64,000 nucleotides of DNA, taken from Flavobacterium lutivivi. Lineage in GTDB: Bacteria > Bacteroidota > Bacteroidia > Flavobacteriales > Flavobacteriaceae. A program made the translations under genes and the position numbers. Location of the stretch: the NCBI RefSeq assembly GCF_014642275.1, contig NZ_BMIM01000002.1, positions 124,001-188,000 on the forward strand. Reading direction: 5' to 3'. The stretch's first letter is position 1. The number at the start of each line of letters is the position of its first letter. Positions 7,565 to 16,070 of the stretch are shown one piece after another. A model generated the notes under the pieces. The model searched no databases, was not told where the DNA came from, and saw only the letters and a list, made by a program, of their open reading frames with translations.

Positions 7565-8020
7565 ATGGAAGCAACTTTTAAAATTTGGGAAACCAGCAGA
7601 AAAAAATATTTGGAACTCATTGAAAATTATTCATTAGAGCAACTCAACAAAATTCCACAAGGTTTTAGCAATAATTTGGTTTGGAATTTAGGTCATATTA
7701 TTGTTTCACAGCAAGGTTTGGTTTATCGTCTTTCGGGTTTAGCTGTAAATGTTTCAGACGAAATGACAAACAAGTATAAAAATGGCTCTCGACCAACTTG
7801 TGACACTACACAAGAAGAAGTTGATGAGTTAAAAAGATTACTTTTTTCATTGATGGAACAAACCAAAGAAGATTATGCCAATGGAAAATTCACAACTTAC
7901 AACGAATATACAACTGGAACAGGTTTTCACCTAGCATCAACAAAAGAAGCGATAGAATTTAATAATTATCACGAAGCTATACATTTAGGTTTTATGATGA
8001 ATATTAGAAAATTCATATAA
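7565..8020 (+). CDS. DinB-like putative metalloenzyme
   Basis: A 151-residue DinB-superfamily four-helix bundle. The expected metal-binding histidines can be seen in LVWNLGHIIVSQQ (first His) and NYHEAIHLGFMMNI (HxxxH near the C-terminus). In this superfamily three His residues bind Zn or Ni, and characterised members include thiol-dependent S-transferases. The substrate is unknown here. It is followed after 33 bp by metB in the same direction. A -7-like TATTTTTG for metB lies in that gap, so metB may also have its own start site. Confidence 0.78.
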   Translation: MEATFKIWETSRKKYLELIENYSLEQLNKIPQGFSNNLVWNLGHIIVSQQGLVYRLSGLAVNVSDEMTNKYKNGSRPTCDTTQEEVDELKRLLFSLMEQTKEDYANGKFTTYNEYTTGTGFHLASTKEAIEFNNYHEAIHLGFMMNIRKFI

Positions 8021-8053
8021 TCTAATTATTTTTGCACAAACAAATCAAAATAA

Positions 8054-9196
8054 ATGAAATTCAATACTAAAGTTATACATGGTAATCAACACCATGAAAA
8101 AGTAACTGGAGCAGTAATGCCGCCAGTTTTTCAAACCTCAACATATGCACAGGTTTCACCAGGAAAACCTGTTGGCGATTACGAATATTCTCGTGCGGCA
8201 AACCCAACACGTCAAGCACTTGAAGATGCATTAGCATCAATAGAAAATGGAGCAAGAGGTTTAGCGTTTGCTTCAGGTTTAGCGGCGACAGATTGTTTGC
8301 TTCGCCTATTTAAAGCTGGCGACGAAATCATTGCCATGGATGATTTATATGGTGGAACATATCGTTTATTTACTAGATTATATAAGGATAGCGGTATTAA
8401 ATTTCACTTTGTAGATATGAATGATTTGGAGAAATTCCAATCATTAATCAATGAAAATACCAAATTGGTTTGGGTAGAAACACCAACCAATCCTTTGATG
8501 AAATTAGCCGATATTCAAGAAATTGCCAAAATCACTAAAAAACACAATTTGCTTTTTGCTGTTGATAATACTTTTGCGACGCCATATTTGCAAAAACCAT
8601 TAGATTTAGGCGCAGATATTGTTATGCACAGTGCAACCAAATATCTTGGCGGACACAGTGATGTCATTGCTGGCGCATTAATTATAAAAGATGCAGCACT
8701 TGGTGATGAACTGCATTTTAAACAATTTGCAACTGGTGGAACACTTGGTCCAATGGATAGTTTCTTGGTTTTAAGAGGTATTAAAACGTTACATTTACGC
8801 GTTCAACGCCATTGTGAAAACGGCGAAAAAGTAGCTAACTTTTTAGCTAATCATCCAGATGTTGATAAGGTATTTTATCCTGGTTTGCCTGATCATCCAT
8901 TTCATGAAATTGCAAAAAAACAAATGAATGGTTTTGGCGGAATGGTTTCGTTTACTTTTAAAAGTGGTAAAAAAGAAGATGCTATTTCGTTTTTAGAAAA
9001 ACTAAAAGTATTCACGCTTGCTGAGTCGCTTGGTGGTGTAGAAAGTTTGGCAAATCATCCTGCGTTAATGACACATGCTTCTATTCCTGAAGACAAACGA
9101 TTGGAAGTTGGAATTACCGATGATTTAGTTCGATTGAGCACTGGCGTTGAAGATATTGATGATTTATTAGCTGACTTAGAACAAGCGTTTAGATAA
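8054..9196 (+). CDS. metB: Cystathionine gamma-synthase (trans-sulfuration PLP enzyme)
   Basis: A 380-residue PLP enzyme of the Cys/Met metabolism family. The PLP lysine is K196 in HSATKYLGGHSD, with D171 in VDNTFATPYLQ binding the pyridine ring and the phosphate-cup residues in FASGLAA. It most likely joins an O-acylhomoserine to cysteine to give cystathionine for methionine synthesis. Cystathionine gamma-lyase and O-acetylhomoserine sulfhydrylase are close relatives that motif reading cannot exclude. It stands downstream of the DinB-like gene and before a secreted protein gene. Confidence 0.85.
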   Translation: MKFNTKVIHGNQHHEKVTGAVMPPVFQTSTYAQVSPGKPVGDYEYSRAANPTRQALEDALASIENGARGLAFASGLAATDCLLRLFKAGDEIIAMDDLYGGTYRLFTRLYKDSGIKFHFVDMNDLEKFQSLINENTKLVWVETPTNPLMKLADIQEIAKITKKHNLLFAVDNTFATPYLQKPLDLGADIVMHSATKYLGGHSDVIAGALIIKDAALGDELHFKQFATGGTLGPMDSFLVLRGIKTLHLRVQRHCENGEKVANFLANHPDVDKVFYPGLPDHPFHEIAKKQMNGFGGMVSFTFKSGKKEDAISFLEKLKVFTLAESLGGVESLANHPALMTHASIPEDKRLEVGITDDLVRLSTGVEDIDDLLADLEQAFR

Positions 9197-9215
9197 AATA
9201 TAATAAAATTAAAAG

Positions 9216-9752
9216 ATGAAGTTTACTTTTTTATTATTTTTTACTCTATTTACTACACATTTTAATCAAAATGATAATGAAAATTTTTTAGTTGAAAACA
9301 ATCAAGTTGTTTGGCAAAAAATATATGAAACAGAATTATCAAAAGAAACTTTAATAGACAAAATTAAAACTGCTGGAAAGTTTGAAAACATAAACATATC
9401 TAGTGATAAACTAACCGCTGAAATCAAAGATTTATCAATTGATTATAAAGGTTACGGGGAAAGTGAAATGTCAACTCCAATGTATCTATCAAGAAGTTTT
9501 GTTAAAGCTTTTTGTATGTTTGAATTTAAGGATAAAAAATATAGAGTTACTTTTAAAAGTATAAAATTTGTTCAAAAATATGATGATGCTTTGAGTAAAA
9601 TGGGTGAAATAACAGATATTGAAAATTTTGCCTTGTCCAAAAAAAACACAGAATTCAAAAGTGGTTTTTTAAAAAAGCCATCCAAAATTTTGAACCATAC
9701 TTTTTCGAAAGTGACAGAATTTAAAAACGATATTGAAAACAATAAATGGTAA
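9216..9752 (+). CDS. Putative secreted protein, function unknown
   Basis: A 178-residue protein with a short N-terminal hydrophobic signal-like segment (MKFTFLLFFTLFTTHF). The mature part has a central region with WQKIYETELSKETLIDKIK, resembling the DUF4468-type beta/alpha unit (a strand with W, then a helix) that is common in Bacteroidota exported proteins. That resemblance is weak. It follows metB by 19 bp and ends directly at a strong terminator, so it is probably the last gene of the DinB-metB transcript. No catalytic motif is visible. Confidence 0.65.
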   Translation: MKFTFLLFFTLFTTHFNQNDNENFLVENNQVVWQKIYETELSKETLIDKIKTAGKFENINISSDKLTAEIKDLSIDYKGYGESEMSTPMYLSRSFVKAFCMFEFKDKKYRVTFKSIKFVQKYDDALSKMGEITDIENFALSKKNTEFKSGFLKKPSKILNHTFSKVTEFKNDIENNKW

Positions 9753-9753
9753 C

Positions 9754-9785
9754 AAAAAAAGCCCTGAATCTTCAGGGCTTTTTTT
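9754..9785. terminator. Bidirectional intrinsic terminator
   Basis: The arms GCCCTGAA (9761-9768) and TTCAGGGC (9771-9778) enclose a 2-nt spacer and are flanked by A7 and T7. It serves the + strand metB group and the convergent - strand DUF3078 gene. Confidence 0.9.
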
Positions 9786-9804
9786 GTATTTAAATCAGTT
9801 TCTA

Positions 9805-10752
9805 TTAAAAACCATAGCTTACTCCTAAACCAATAACTTGACGCGTTTGGAAACCTCTAAAAGCGTTATCGTCATAAATCGTTTGGAAAGCAAAATTTGT
9901 TGTTAAATACTTGTTGATTTTCATTACTACATTCAATGTATAATCGATATCAACATTTTGTGGATCTTCTAAATAGTTTGAATACAAATTCAAGATATTT
10001 TCAAAAGAAACATTTTCCATCACATTAAACTTGTAATAAGCGTTTATAGCTGCTCCAAATTCGAAACGAGTAGTTTCTCCTTGTTTCACACCAAAAGATG
10101 GTCCAAATTCAGTAAAGTGTTTGTGAACCATAACCAATTTTGAAGTTGCTGGAGCAATGTTTACTTTTAAGTTATCGCTTTTTTTCCACAACATACCTGG
10201 TCCAAATTGGAAATAAGCAGGTGAAAAGAAATGTGAATTTTTTACATTTTTTGTATCGTTAAAATCATCTGCTGAATTATTTGGTGTGCCATTGTCATTC
10301 AAAAATTCCACTTTCGCAAACCCAGAATCAAATTGAGTTTGGAAATTAAAAAACAATGAGTAATACCAATATCCACCAGCTTTTCTACCAGCCAATGAAT
10401 TGAACACTAATCTATCATCAGATTTTTGAACATCTTGACCTTTAATTTTTGTTAAACCATAACCAGCAATGATTTTGTTATCCCAATTCCATTTTTCGCT
10501 TTTGTAATTGAAATCATAGTTTAGTCCAATATTTCCTGAAATATTGCTTTGCCCACCAGCAAGCCAGTTATTGAAAGTTGCTTGATTTGCTAAGAAAGTA
10601 AAAGTACCTTTTTTAGTCCAACCATTAGGTTTTTCTTCTTTTAGTTTTGCAGCAGCTTCTTCATTTTTTTTAAGTAATTCTTTCTCATTTACCTGAGCAA
10701 AAGCGCCATTTATGGCAAAAGCTAGGATTACTGAAAATAAAATTTTTTTCAT
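9805..10752 (-). CDS. DUF3078 outer-membrane beta-barrel-like protein
   Basis: A 315-residue protein with a clean signal peptide (MKKILFSVILAFAINGAFAQ) followed by a charged helix (EKELLKKNEEAAAKLKEE). The remaining sequence is strand-rich, with the DUF3078 hallmark WTKKGTFTFLANQATFNNWL and GGQSNISGNIGLNY. It ends in an aromatic residue (GLGVSYGF), as outer-membrane barrels do. Function is unknown. It is usually linked to DUF2480 and the SUF genes in Flavobacteriia, and that neighbourhood is kept here. It has its own promoter at 10781-10810. Confidence 0.85.
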   Translation of the reverse strand: MKKILFSVILAFAINGAFAQVNEKELLKKNEEAAAKLKEEKPNGWTKKGTFTFLANQATFNNWLAGGQSNISGNIGLNYDFNYKSEKWNWDNKIIAGYGLTKIKGQDVQKSDDRLVFNSLAGRKAGGYWYYSLFFNFQTQFDSGFAKVEFLNDNGTPNNSADDFNDTKNVKNSHFFSPAYFQFGPGMLWKKSDNLKVNIAPATSKLVMVHKHFTEFGPSFGVKQGETTRFEFGAAINAYYKFNVMENVSFENILNLYSNYLEDPQNVDIDYTLNVVMKINKYLTTNFAFQTIYDDNAFRGFQTRQVIGLGVSYGF

Positions 10753-10780
10753 TTTTAATTTGATTTAAAATTTGCGGGTG

Positions 10781-10810
10781 CAAAGGTACAAATACATTTG
10801 GCAAATCCAA
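10781..10810 (-). promoter_or_regulatory. Promoter for the DUF3078 gene
   Basis: On the minus strand there is TTG (complement of 10808-10810), a 19-base spacer, then TACCTTTG (complement of 10781-10788). This is a full match to the TTG-N(17-23)-TAnnTTTG consensus, 29 bases before the ATG. Confidence 0.7.
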
Positions 10811-10843
10811 ATCAACAAACAAATATAAGTTGCTGAAAAATAA

Positions 10844-11350
10844 TTATTTAGATTTTTTGAAAAGAGGAACAGCAGAACAAGCTTCGCCATACATGATACT
10901 TTTGGCTACTTTTTGAAGTTCTTGTATTGCTATAATGTAAGCCGTTTCGGGTACTGGTTTTTTTGAACAACCTTTCAAAATAACTGGTTTATCCTGATAA
11001 TATGAATAATCTATTTTTGATAAAATATCTTGATAAAACGCTATATATAAATCATTTATATTTCCTAAAACTACTTTTTTTGCAAAAGGAGAAACATAGG
11101 TTGTTACCAAAATACTTGCCCAAGCTGGTAGTATCGCATCTGTAGAGCAATGTATTGCAACTAAATGATTCTGATATTGTGACCAATCATGATTTTTAAG
11201 CGACTCTCGGAAATCCTTTTCTTTTAATAAAATTCCTTCAAATAGCCATTGTGCAATGTCGATTTGAGTACTAATTTCTTTTGGATAATAATCCTCTAAA
11301 TCGAAAACTTCGAGCGATGAATTGGCAACTTTATTTATTATTTCGTCCAT
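10844..11350 (-). CDS. DUF2480 family protein
   Basis: A 168-residue soluble protein of the DUF2480 family found in Bacteroidota. Recognisable segments are IDIAQWLFEGILLKEKDFRE, HCSTDAILPAWASILV and the C-terminal VILKGCSKKPVPETAYI. Cysteines at the CSTDAI, GCSKK and EACSAV positions are suggestive of metal or redox chemistry, but no function is known. It lies downstream of the SufT-like gene, separated by a stutter repeat (11357-11418), and is the expected neighbour of the SUF locus in this group. Confidence 0.82.
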   Translation of the reverse strand: MDEIINKVANSSLEVFDLEDYYPKEISTQIDIAQWLFEGILLKEKDFRESLKNHDWSQYQNHLVAIHCSTDAILPAWASILVTTYVSPFAKKVVLGNINDLYIAFYQDILSKIDYSYYQDKPVILKGCSKKPVPETAYIIAIQELQKVAKSIMYGEACSAVPLFKKSK

Positions 11351-11356
11351 TTTTTT

Positions 11357-11418
11357 AGTTTTCAGTCGCAGTTATCAGTCGCAGTTATCTGAATACTGTG
11401 ACTGGAAACTGAATACTA
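11357..11418. repeat. CAGTCGCAGTTAT-type stutter repeat
   Basis: CAGTCGCAGTTAT occurs twice in tandem, followed by an inverted, degenerate arm (ACTGTGACTGGAAACTGAATAC). It can fold into an imperfect hairpin. It fills the gap between the SufT-like and DUF2480 genes almost completely and has the same architecture as, but different bases from, the other intergenic stutter repeats in this window. Confidence 0.6.
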
Positions 11419-11419
11419 A

Positions 11420-11743
11420 TTAAAGCATTCCTAATTCTAATTTGGCTTCTTCACTCATCAAATCTTTGCTCCATGGTGGATCAAAAGTGATTTCAACTTC
11501 ACAAGATTTTACATGTTCAATTTTTGATATTTTTTCTTCTACTTCTCTAGGCAATGTCTCTGCAACTGGACAATTGGGTGAAGTTAATGTCATCAAAACT
11601 TTTACTTCATTGGCTTCATTAATCATCACGTCATAAATCAATCCTAGTTCATAAATATCCACAGGAATTTCTGGGTCATAAATTCCTTTTAGAACTTTTA
11701 CAACATTCTCTCCTAAATTGATATCATCTTTAAATTCTTCCAT
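11420..11743 (-). CDS. sufT: SufT-like Fe-S assembly protein (MIP18/DUF59 family)
   Basis: A 107-residue MIP18/DUF59 protein. The core motifs DPEIPVDIYELGLIYDV and LTSPNCPVAETLP, with the conserved cysteine, are intact, and FDPPWSKDLMSEEAK closes the domain. SufT-type proteins help in maturation of iron-sulfur proteins; paralogues include PaaD of phenylacetate degradation. Here the SUF context (sufE, sufS, sufBCD) decides the assignment. The ATG lies only 5 bp after the end of the frame that continues past the stop of the preceding gene. Confidence 0.82.
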   Translation of the reverse strand: MEEFKDDINLGENVVKVLKGIYDPEIPVDIYELGLIYDVMINEANEVKVLMTLTSPNCPVAETLPREVEEKISKIEHVKSCEVEITFDPPWSKDLMSEEAKLELGML

Positions 11744-11748
11744 ATAAT

Positions 11749-11913
11749 TTATTCGTATTTAACAGACTTTAATTGAATTGTTGAAAAAAGTGACGCATGA
11801 CTCTTTAGTCCATAAGTACTATCAACAAAAATTATATCAATATTTATTTTATTATTAAGTTCTTCATCAAATTCAACTAAGTTTTTCTCAAGATATAAAT
11901 CAGTTTTTCTAAA
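11749..11913 (-). pseudogene. In-frame continuation of the preceding secreted-protein gene after a TAA stop
   Basis: Immediately after the TAA at 11914-11916, in the same frame, 54 further sense codons follow (starting FRKTDLYLEKNLVEFDEELN and ending TIQLKSVKYE) before a second TAA at 11749-11751. This would complete a protein of about 241 residues ending 5 bp before the SufT-like gene. The AT-rich sequence would be expected to meet a stop sooner if it were non-coding. It is either a nonsense mutation (gene decay), a base-call error, or stop-codon readthrough. Confidence 0.55.
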
Positions 11914-12474
11914 TTAGTTTCCTCTTAACTTATCTTCCGAATAAAAAATAATTTCATAATCTAAATCATCAAAAGTTTTTTCATATTTCACATTCGGGTA
12001 ATTATAGTAAACTTTTTTTCTTTTATAATCTATTTCAACCTGATAACTAAAATTTACATATTTTTCTTTAAACAATTCTGTAAATATTCTTCTTGTTTCA
12101 TCGTCATCTCTTTGGTAATTCAAAATTGTTTTGTTTTTCTCTAAATACACAGTTCCAAATATTGATTCATTACCGTGGTATAAAATACTTAATAATTTGA
12201 CCTTATTTTCACCTAAAAACTTTTCAACTGGAATAAATGAACAAATTTTTAAACTATCATTTGGATTCTTACAAAGTGTGCTTTTTAAATCAGGGAAATC
12301 TATTTTAAATAAAATAGTATCAGCATAAACTTTTTTGTTTATTATGCTATAATTTGAGTGTTTTTTAAATTCAAAATAAATTTTCTTTGCATCCAAAGGC
12401 ATTTTAATACCATTCTCTTGAGAGAATCCTTTGTAAATAATTAAAAAAATCAATAATCTAAAAACTGTTTTCAT
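11914..12474 (-). CDS. Putative secreted protein, probably truncated by an in-frame stop
   Basis: A 186-residue protein with a signal peptide (MKTVFRLLIFLIIYKGFSQ). The mature part contains alternating charged and aromatic stretches (KKIYFEFKKHSNYSI, YQVEIDYKRKKVYYNYP) and no motif that I recognise. The reading frame continues open for 54 codons after the TAA, so the intact form may be longer. It begins 3 bp after sufE ends and sits between sufE and the SufT-like gene, where other Flavobacteriia normally have no gene. It is probably a lineage-specific insertion. Confidence 0.6.
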   Translation of the reverse strand: MKTVFRLLIFLIIYKGFSQENGIKMPLDAKKIYFEFKKHSNYSIINKKVYADTILFKIDFPDLKSTLCKNPNDSLKICSFIPVEKFLGENKVKLLSILYHGNESIFGTVYLEKNKTILNYQRDDDETRRIFTELFKEKYVNFSYQVEIDYKRKKVYYNYPNVKYEKTFDDLDYEIIFYSEDKLRGN

Positions 12475-12477
12475 AGA

Positions 12478-12897
12478 CTACTTTTTTGCTTCGAATGCTA
12501 AAGCATACATTTTTATTTTTTTTATCATAGAAACCAGTCCGTTAGCACGTGTTGGCGACAAATGTTCTTTTAAACCTATTTCGTTTACAAACTCTGTATC
12601 TGCATTAAGGATTTCTTTGGCTGTTTGGTTAGAAAATGCTCTGATGAGGATTGCAATAATTCCTTTAGTCAAAATAGCATCACTATCGGCTGTGAAAATT
12701 ATTTTGTCATCAACTTTATCAGCGTGTAACCACACTTTTGATTGGCAACCGTTGATAATATTTTCCTCTGTTTTATACTGTTCGTCTATTATTGGCAGTG
12801 TTTTTCCTAATTCGATGATATATTCATATCGCTGCATCCAATCATCAAACATTGAAAACTCGTCAACAATTGCGTTTTGTATTTCTTTAATGGTCAT
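12478..12897 (-). CDS. sufE: SufE sulfur acceptor protein
   Basis: A 139-residue SufE. It accepts persulfide sulfur from SufS and passes it to the SufBCD scaffold. The acceptor cysteine is C51 in IINGCQSKVWL, the same number as in E. coli SufE. The motifs WMQRYEYIIELGKTLP and LSPTRANGLVSMIKKIK, typical of the family, are present. The start overlaps the end of the upstream lipoprotein gene by 11 nt, indicating one transcript with it and probably sufS. Confidence 0.93.
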   Translation of the reverse strand: MTIKEIQNAIVDEFSMFDDWMQRYEYIIELGKTLPIIDEQYKTEENIINGCQSKVWLHADKVDDKIIFTADSDAILTKGIIAILIRAFSNQTAKEILNADTEFVNEIGLKEHLSPTRANGLVSMIKKIKMYALAFEAKK

Positions 12898-13330
12898 TTT
12901 TTGGCTTTGCTAATGAAACTATTTTGTTTACAAATTCTTCAATTTCTTTTGGTGGAAAACCGTGATCAAACTGTGTAGTTTCATAATTTTTATCTTCAAA
13001 TCTTATTTTCAAATCAGCTATCGCTGCGCCATCATAAAATCTTTTTTGAGTAGGATCTTTCAAATTTGGAATTTCCTCCAAATTAATTTTTTGAAAATAT
13101 TTTACCAATTCATTCCAATCGTTGTCAGATATATCAAATTGTTCCATTGGTGTATTGCCATTTCTATCTCTAGAAATAGACATTTTTTTATTGGAAATTA
13201 TCACTTTTTGAAAAAAGCCTCTTGTGTTGGCAGTATATTGAACAACTGTGTTTTCCAAATTATTTTGATATTCATTGGTACAACCTTTTGCCATAAAAAG
13301 CGTTAAAAAAATCATTGTAATTACTTTCAT
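12887..13330 (-). CDS. Small putative lipoprotein within the suf gene cluster
   Basis: A 147-residue protein whose start MKVITMIFLTLFMAKGC fits a short lipoprotein signal with Cys17 as the lipidated residue. The rest resembles secreted proteins with a VQYTANTRGFFQKVIISNKK strand region and LPxx-free alpha/beta content; a DUF6438-like arrangement is possible but uncertain. It lies 11 bp after sufS and overlaps sufE by 11 nt. An exported lipoprotein has no obvious role in cytoplasmic Fe-S assembly, so it looks like an inserted passenger gene. Confidence 0.65.
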   Translation of the reverse strand: MKVITMIFLTLFMAKGCTNEYQNNLENTVVQYTANTRGFFQKVIISNKKMSISRDRNGNTPMEQFDISDNDWNELVKYFQKINLEEIPNLKDPTQKRFYDGAAIADLKIRFEDKNYETTQFDHGFPPKEIEEFVNKIVSLAKPKNDH

Positions 13331-13341
13331 ATTTTTAGTTT

Positions 13342-14556
13342 TTAGGATAACATTAATTTAGCTTTTTTAACAGAATCAACTAGTTCATCTACTTCTTGCT
13401 TAGTGTTATAAAAAGCAAAACTCGCTCTTATTGTTCCTGGTATTTTATAAAAATCCATCACAGGTTGAGCGCAGTGATGACCAGTTCTTACTGCTATACC
13501 AAGATTATCTATAATCGTGCCAATGTCATAGGGATGAATTCCTTCAATATTAAACGAAATTACTGAAGCTTTTTCTTTGGCTGTTCCATAAATTTTCAAA
13601 CCATCTATTTCTAATAATTTCTCGGTAGCATAAACCAGCAACTCATGCTCATGATGTGAAATTGCTTCAAAACCAATTTCATTCAAATAATCTACTGCTG
13701 TTCCTAGTACAATTCCTCCAGCAATATTGGGTGTTCCGGCTTCAAATTTGTGTGGCAAGCCAGCATAGGTTGTTTTTTCAAAAGTAACCGTTTCTATCAT
13801 TTCTCCACCACCTTGATACGGATGCAATTTGTTTAACCATTTCTCTTTTCCATACAAGATTCCGGTTCCAGTTGGTCCACACATTTTGTGTCCAGAAAAA
13901 ACATAGAAATCACAATCTAAATCCTGAACATTGGGTTTCAAATGTGGAACGGCTTGTGCACCATCAACCAAAAAAGCAGCTCCAACTTGATGCGCCATTT
14001 CAATCATTTCTTTGATAGGATTAATAGTTCCCAAGGCATTGGATATGTGATTAACAGCAACTATTTTGGTTTTTTCGGAAAGTAGTTTTTTATATTCTGA
14101 AAGGATTAATTCCCCATTTTCATTCATTGGAATCACTTTCAATTTTGCTCCCGTTCGCTCGCAAAGCATTTGCCAAGGCACAATGTTACTGTGATGTTCC
14201 ATGGCAGAAACCAACACCTCATCATCTTCCTTCAAAATAAAAGCAAATCCATTGGCAACAGTATTTATACCATGAGTTGTTCCCGAAGTAAAAATAATTT
14301 CGTGTGAAAACTGCGCATTCAAATGCTGCTGAATTTTTATTCTTGAAGCTTCATAAGCATCTGTAGCCAATTGGCTCAAAGTATGCACGCCACGATGAAT
14401 ATTTGCGTTTATTTCTTGATAATATTTTGAAATAGCTTCAATTACTACTTTGGGTTTTTGCGATGTGGCACCATTATCAAAATAAACTAATGGTTTTAAC
14501 TTCACTTTGGTTGAAAGTATTGGAAAATCGGCTCTTATTTTTTGGATATCAAACAT
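13342..14556 (-). CDS. sufS: Cysteine desulfurase SufS
   Basis: A 404-residue group II cysteine desulfurase. It removes sulfur from cysteine and passes it as persulfide to SufE. The PLP lysine is K224 in VFSGHKMCGPTG and the catalytic cysteine is C362 in RTGHHCAQPVMD. The substrate segment ANIHRGVHTLS and GGGEMI loop are also in place. Length is typical (about 405). It is separated from sufD by two + strand genes, and so appears to have acquired or kept its own promoter (14580-14610). Confidence 0.94.
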   Translation of the reverse strand: MFDIQKIRADFPILSTKVKLKPLVYFDNGATSQKPKVVIEAISKYYQEINANIHRGVHTLSQLATDAYEASRIKIQQHLNAQFSHEIIFTSGTTHGINTVANGFAFILKEDDEVLVSAMEHHSNIVPWQMLCERTGAKLKVIPMNENGELILSEYKKLLSEKTKIVAVNHISNALGTINPIKEMIEMAHQVGAAFLVDGAQAVPHLKPNVQDLDCDFYVFSGHKMCGPTGTGILYGKEKWLNKLHPYQGGGEMIETVTFEKTTYAGLPHKFEAGTPNIAGGIVLGTAVDYLNEIGFEAISHHEHELLVYATEKLLEIDGLKIYGTAKEKASVISFNIEGIHPYDIGTIIDNLGIAVRTGHHCAQPVMDFYKIPGTIRASFAFYNTKQEVDELVDSVKKAKLMLS

Positions 14557-14579
14557 TTTATTTAGAAAAATTCTAAATA

Positions 14580-14610
14580 CAAAAGTAATACATTATTCTT
14601 CCAATTTCAA
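14580..14610 (-). promoter_or_regulatory. Promoter for sufS
   Basis: On the minus strand there is TTG (complement of 14608-14610), a 20-base spacer, then TACTTTTG (complement of 14580-14587), 23 bases before the sufS ATG. This makes the sufS-E half of the SUF locus a separate transcription unit. Confidence 0.65.
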
Positions 14611-14655
14611 TATTAATATTTACATTTACTTATTGACATATTAAGAAAATTTATA

Positions 14656-16002
14656 ATGAAAAAATTCCTTAAAATATTAGCGGTTTTACTTGTGTTAGCT
14701 TTAGTTTATCTTCGAATAGAAATCTATCCACAACTTGATTTGATTTCGGGTTTCTCTGCTAAAAGTGTTGCTTCGGGACATTTTATTGATGGTCGAACTC
14801 TGGAAACCATTCAACAAGGTGATAATGATATTGACAAAGTGGATTGGGCAACCAACGAAATTAATGACGCGGAACGATTTGTGACTTCAAAAGTTTACGG
14901 ATTAAAAAGTCGAAAAGCCATCTATCGCGAAGGTTTGGGTGCCACTTTAATCAATGATGATTTTGATGTTTCCAAACCGTATAATGTTCCGAAAAGAGCT
15001 AAAATCAATACTAATTTGCCTTTTCCTTATGGAAATTTGGAACCAAAAGACACTGTTTTTTCAAACATAGATTATACCAAATTAAAGGCTGTTGTTGACA
15101 ATGCTTTTGACAAAAAAGGAGAAAAAAACAAACGAACTCGTTCGGTAATTGTGATTTATAAAGACAAAATTATAGCCGAAAAATATGCCGATGGTTTCGA
15201 TAAAAACTCGCGAATTTTAGGTTGGTCGATGACTAAAAGTTTGACCGCAACTTACTTCGGAATTCTACAAAAACAAGGCAAATTCGATATTATGAAACCC
15301 GCGCCAATTGCGGAATGGAAGAATGATGAACGTTCTAAAATTACCACAAACGATTTGCTACACATGAACTCTGGCTTAGAATGGGAAGAAGATTATGGTA
15401 AAATTTCTGATGTGACAAAAATGCTTTTCATTGAAGAAGATATGACCAAATCACAAATCAATAAACCACTAGTTGGAAAGCCGAATAATACATGGAATTA
15501 CTCTTCGGGAACAACTAATTTATTGAGCGGTATTTTGAGAAAACAATTCAAAACGCATCAAGAATATTTGGATTTTTGGTACAGCAGTTTGTTTGATAAA
15601 ATAGGTATGAATTCGGCACTTGTCGAAACTGATATGGCTGGAAATTTTGTAGGTTCATCTTATGGTTGGGCAACAACTCGCGATTGGGCGAAGTTTGGCT
15701 TATTGTACTTACACAAAGGCAATTGGAATGGCGAACAACTCTTTGATGAAAGTTGGGCAAAATACGTTGCTACACCAACTAATACTTCCAACGGAAATTA
15801 TGGTGCACAATTTTGGTTAAACGCTGGCGGAAGATTTCCAAATGCACCAAAAGACATGTTCTACGCAAGTGGTTATCAAGGACAAATGGTTGCAATTTTT
15901 CCAAGCCAAGATTTAGTTATTGTTAGAATGGGTTTAAAAGAAGATCCTGAATTTGATTTTGATGGATTGTTGAGTGGCGTTGTTGGGAGTTTGAAAAAGT
16001 AA
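14656..16002 (+). CDS. Serine hydrolase, class C beta-lactamase fold
   Basis: A 448-residue protein with an N-terminal membrane anchor or signal (KKFLKILAVLLVLALVYL). The beta-lactamase/transpeptidase-like domain shows S191-M-T-K194 (the SxxK nucleophile pair) and the tyrosine motif NYSSGTTN, with a late SGYQGQM segment in the position of the KTG box. Relatives include penicillin-binding proteins and esterases (EstB-like); antibiotic hydrolysis should not be inferred. It is transcribed away from sufS and lies, with the following lipoprotein, as a + strand island between sufS and sufD. Confidence 0.85.
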   Translation: MKKFLKILAVLLVLALVYLRIEIYPQLDLISGFSAKSVASGHFIDGRTLETIQQGDNDIDKVDWATNEINDAERFVTSKVYGLKSRKAIYREGLGATLINDDFDVSKPYNVPKRAKINTNLPFPYGNLEPKDTVFSNIDYTKLKAVVDNAFDKKGEKNKRTRSVIVIYKDKIIAEKYADGFDKNSRILGWSMTKSLTATYFGILQKQGKFDIMKPAPIAEWKNDERSKITTNDLLHMNSGLEWEEDYGKISDVTKMLFIEEDMTKSQINKPLVGKPNNTWNYSSGTTNLLSGILRKQFKTHQEYLDFWYSSLFDKIGMNSALVETDMAGNFVGSSYGWATTRDWAKFGLLYLHKGNWNGEQLFDESWAKYVATPTNTSNGNYGAQFWLNAGGRFPNAPKDMFYASGYQGQMVAIFPSQDLVIVRMGLKEDPEFDFDGLLSGVVGSLKK

Positions 16003-16018
16003 ATATGATTTAAGTCAG

Positions 16019-16048
16019 TTGATTTTTTTCAATAAAAACCTACTTTTG
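16019..16048 (+). promoter_or_regulatory. Promoter for the lipoprotein gene at 16071
   Basis: TTG at 16019-16021, a 19-base spacer and TACTTTTG at 16041-16048 make a full match to the phylum consensus, 22 bases before the ATG. Confidence 0.7.
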
Positions 16049-16070
16049 TCAAAAATTCAATTTTAATATC

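Noticed and set aside
12962-13306. 114-codon open frame on the + strand opposite the lipoprotein in the suf locus
   Set aside because: The translation is Phe/Ile-rich antisense sequence without a start signal. The minus-strand gene with its lipoprotein signal explains the region.
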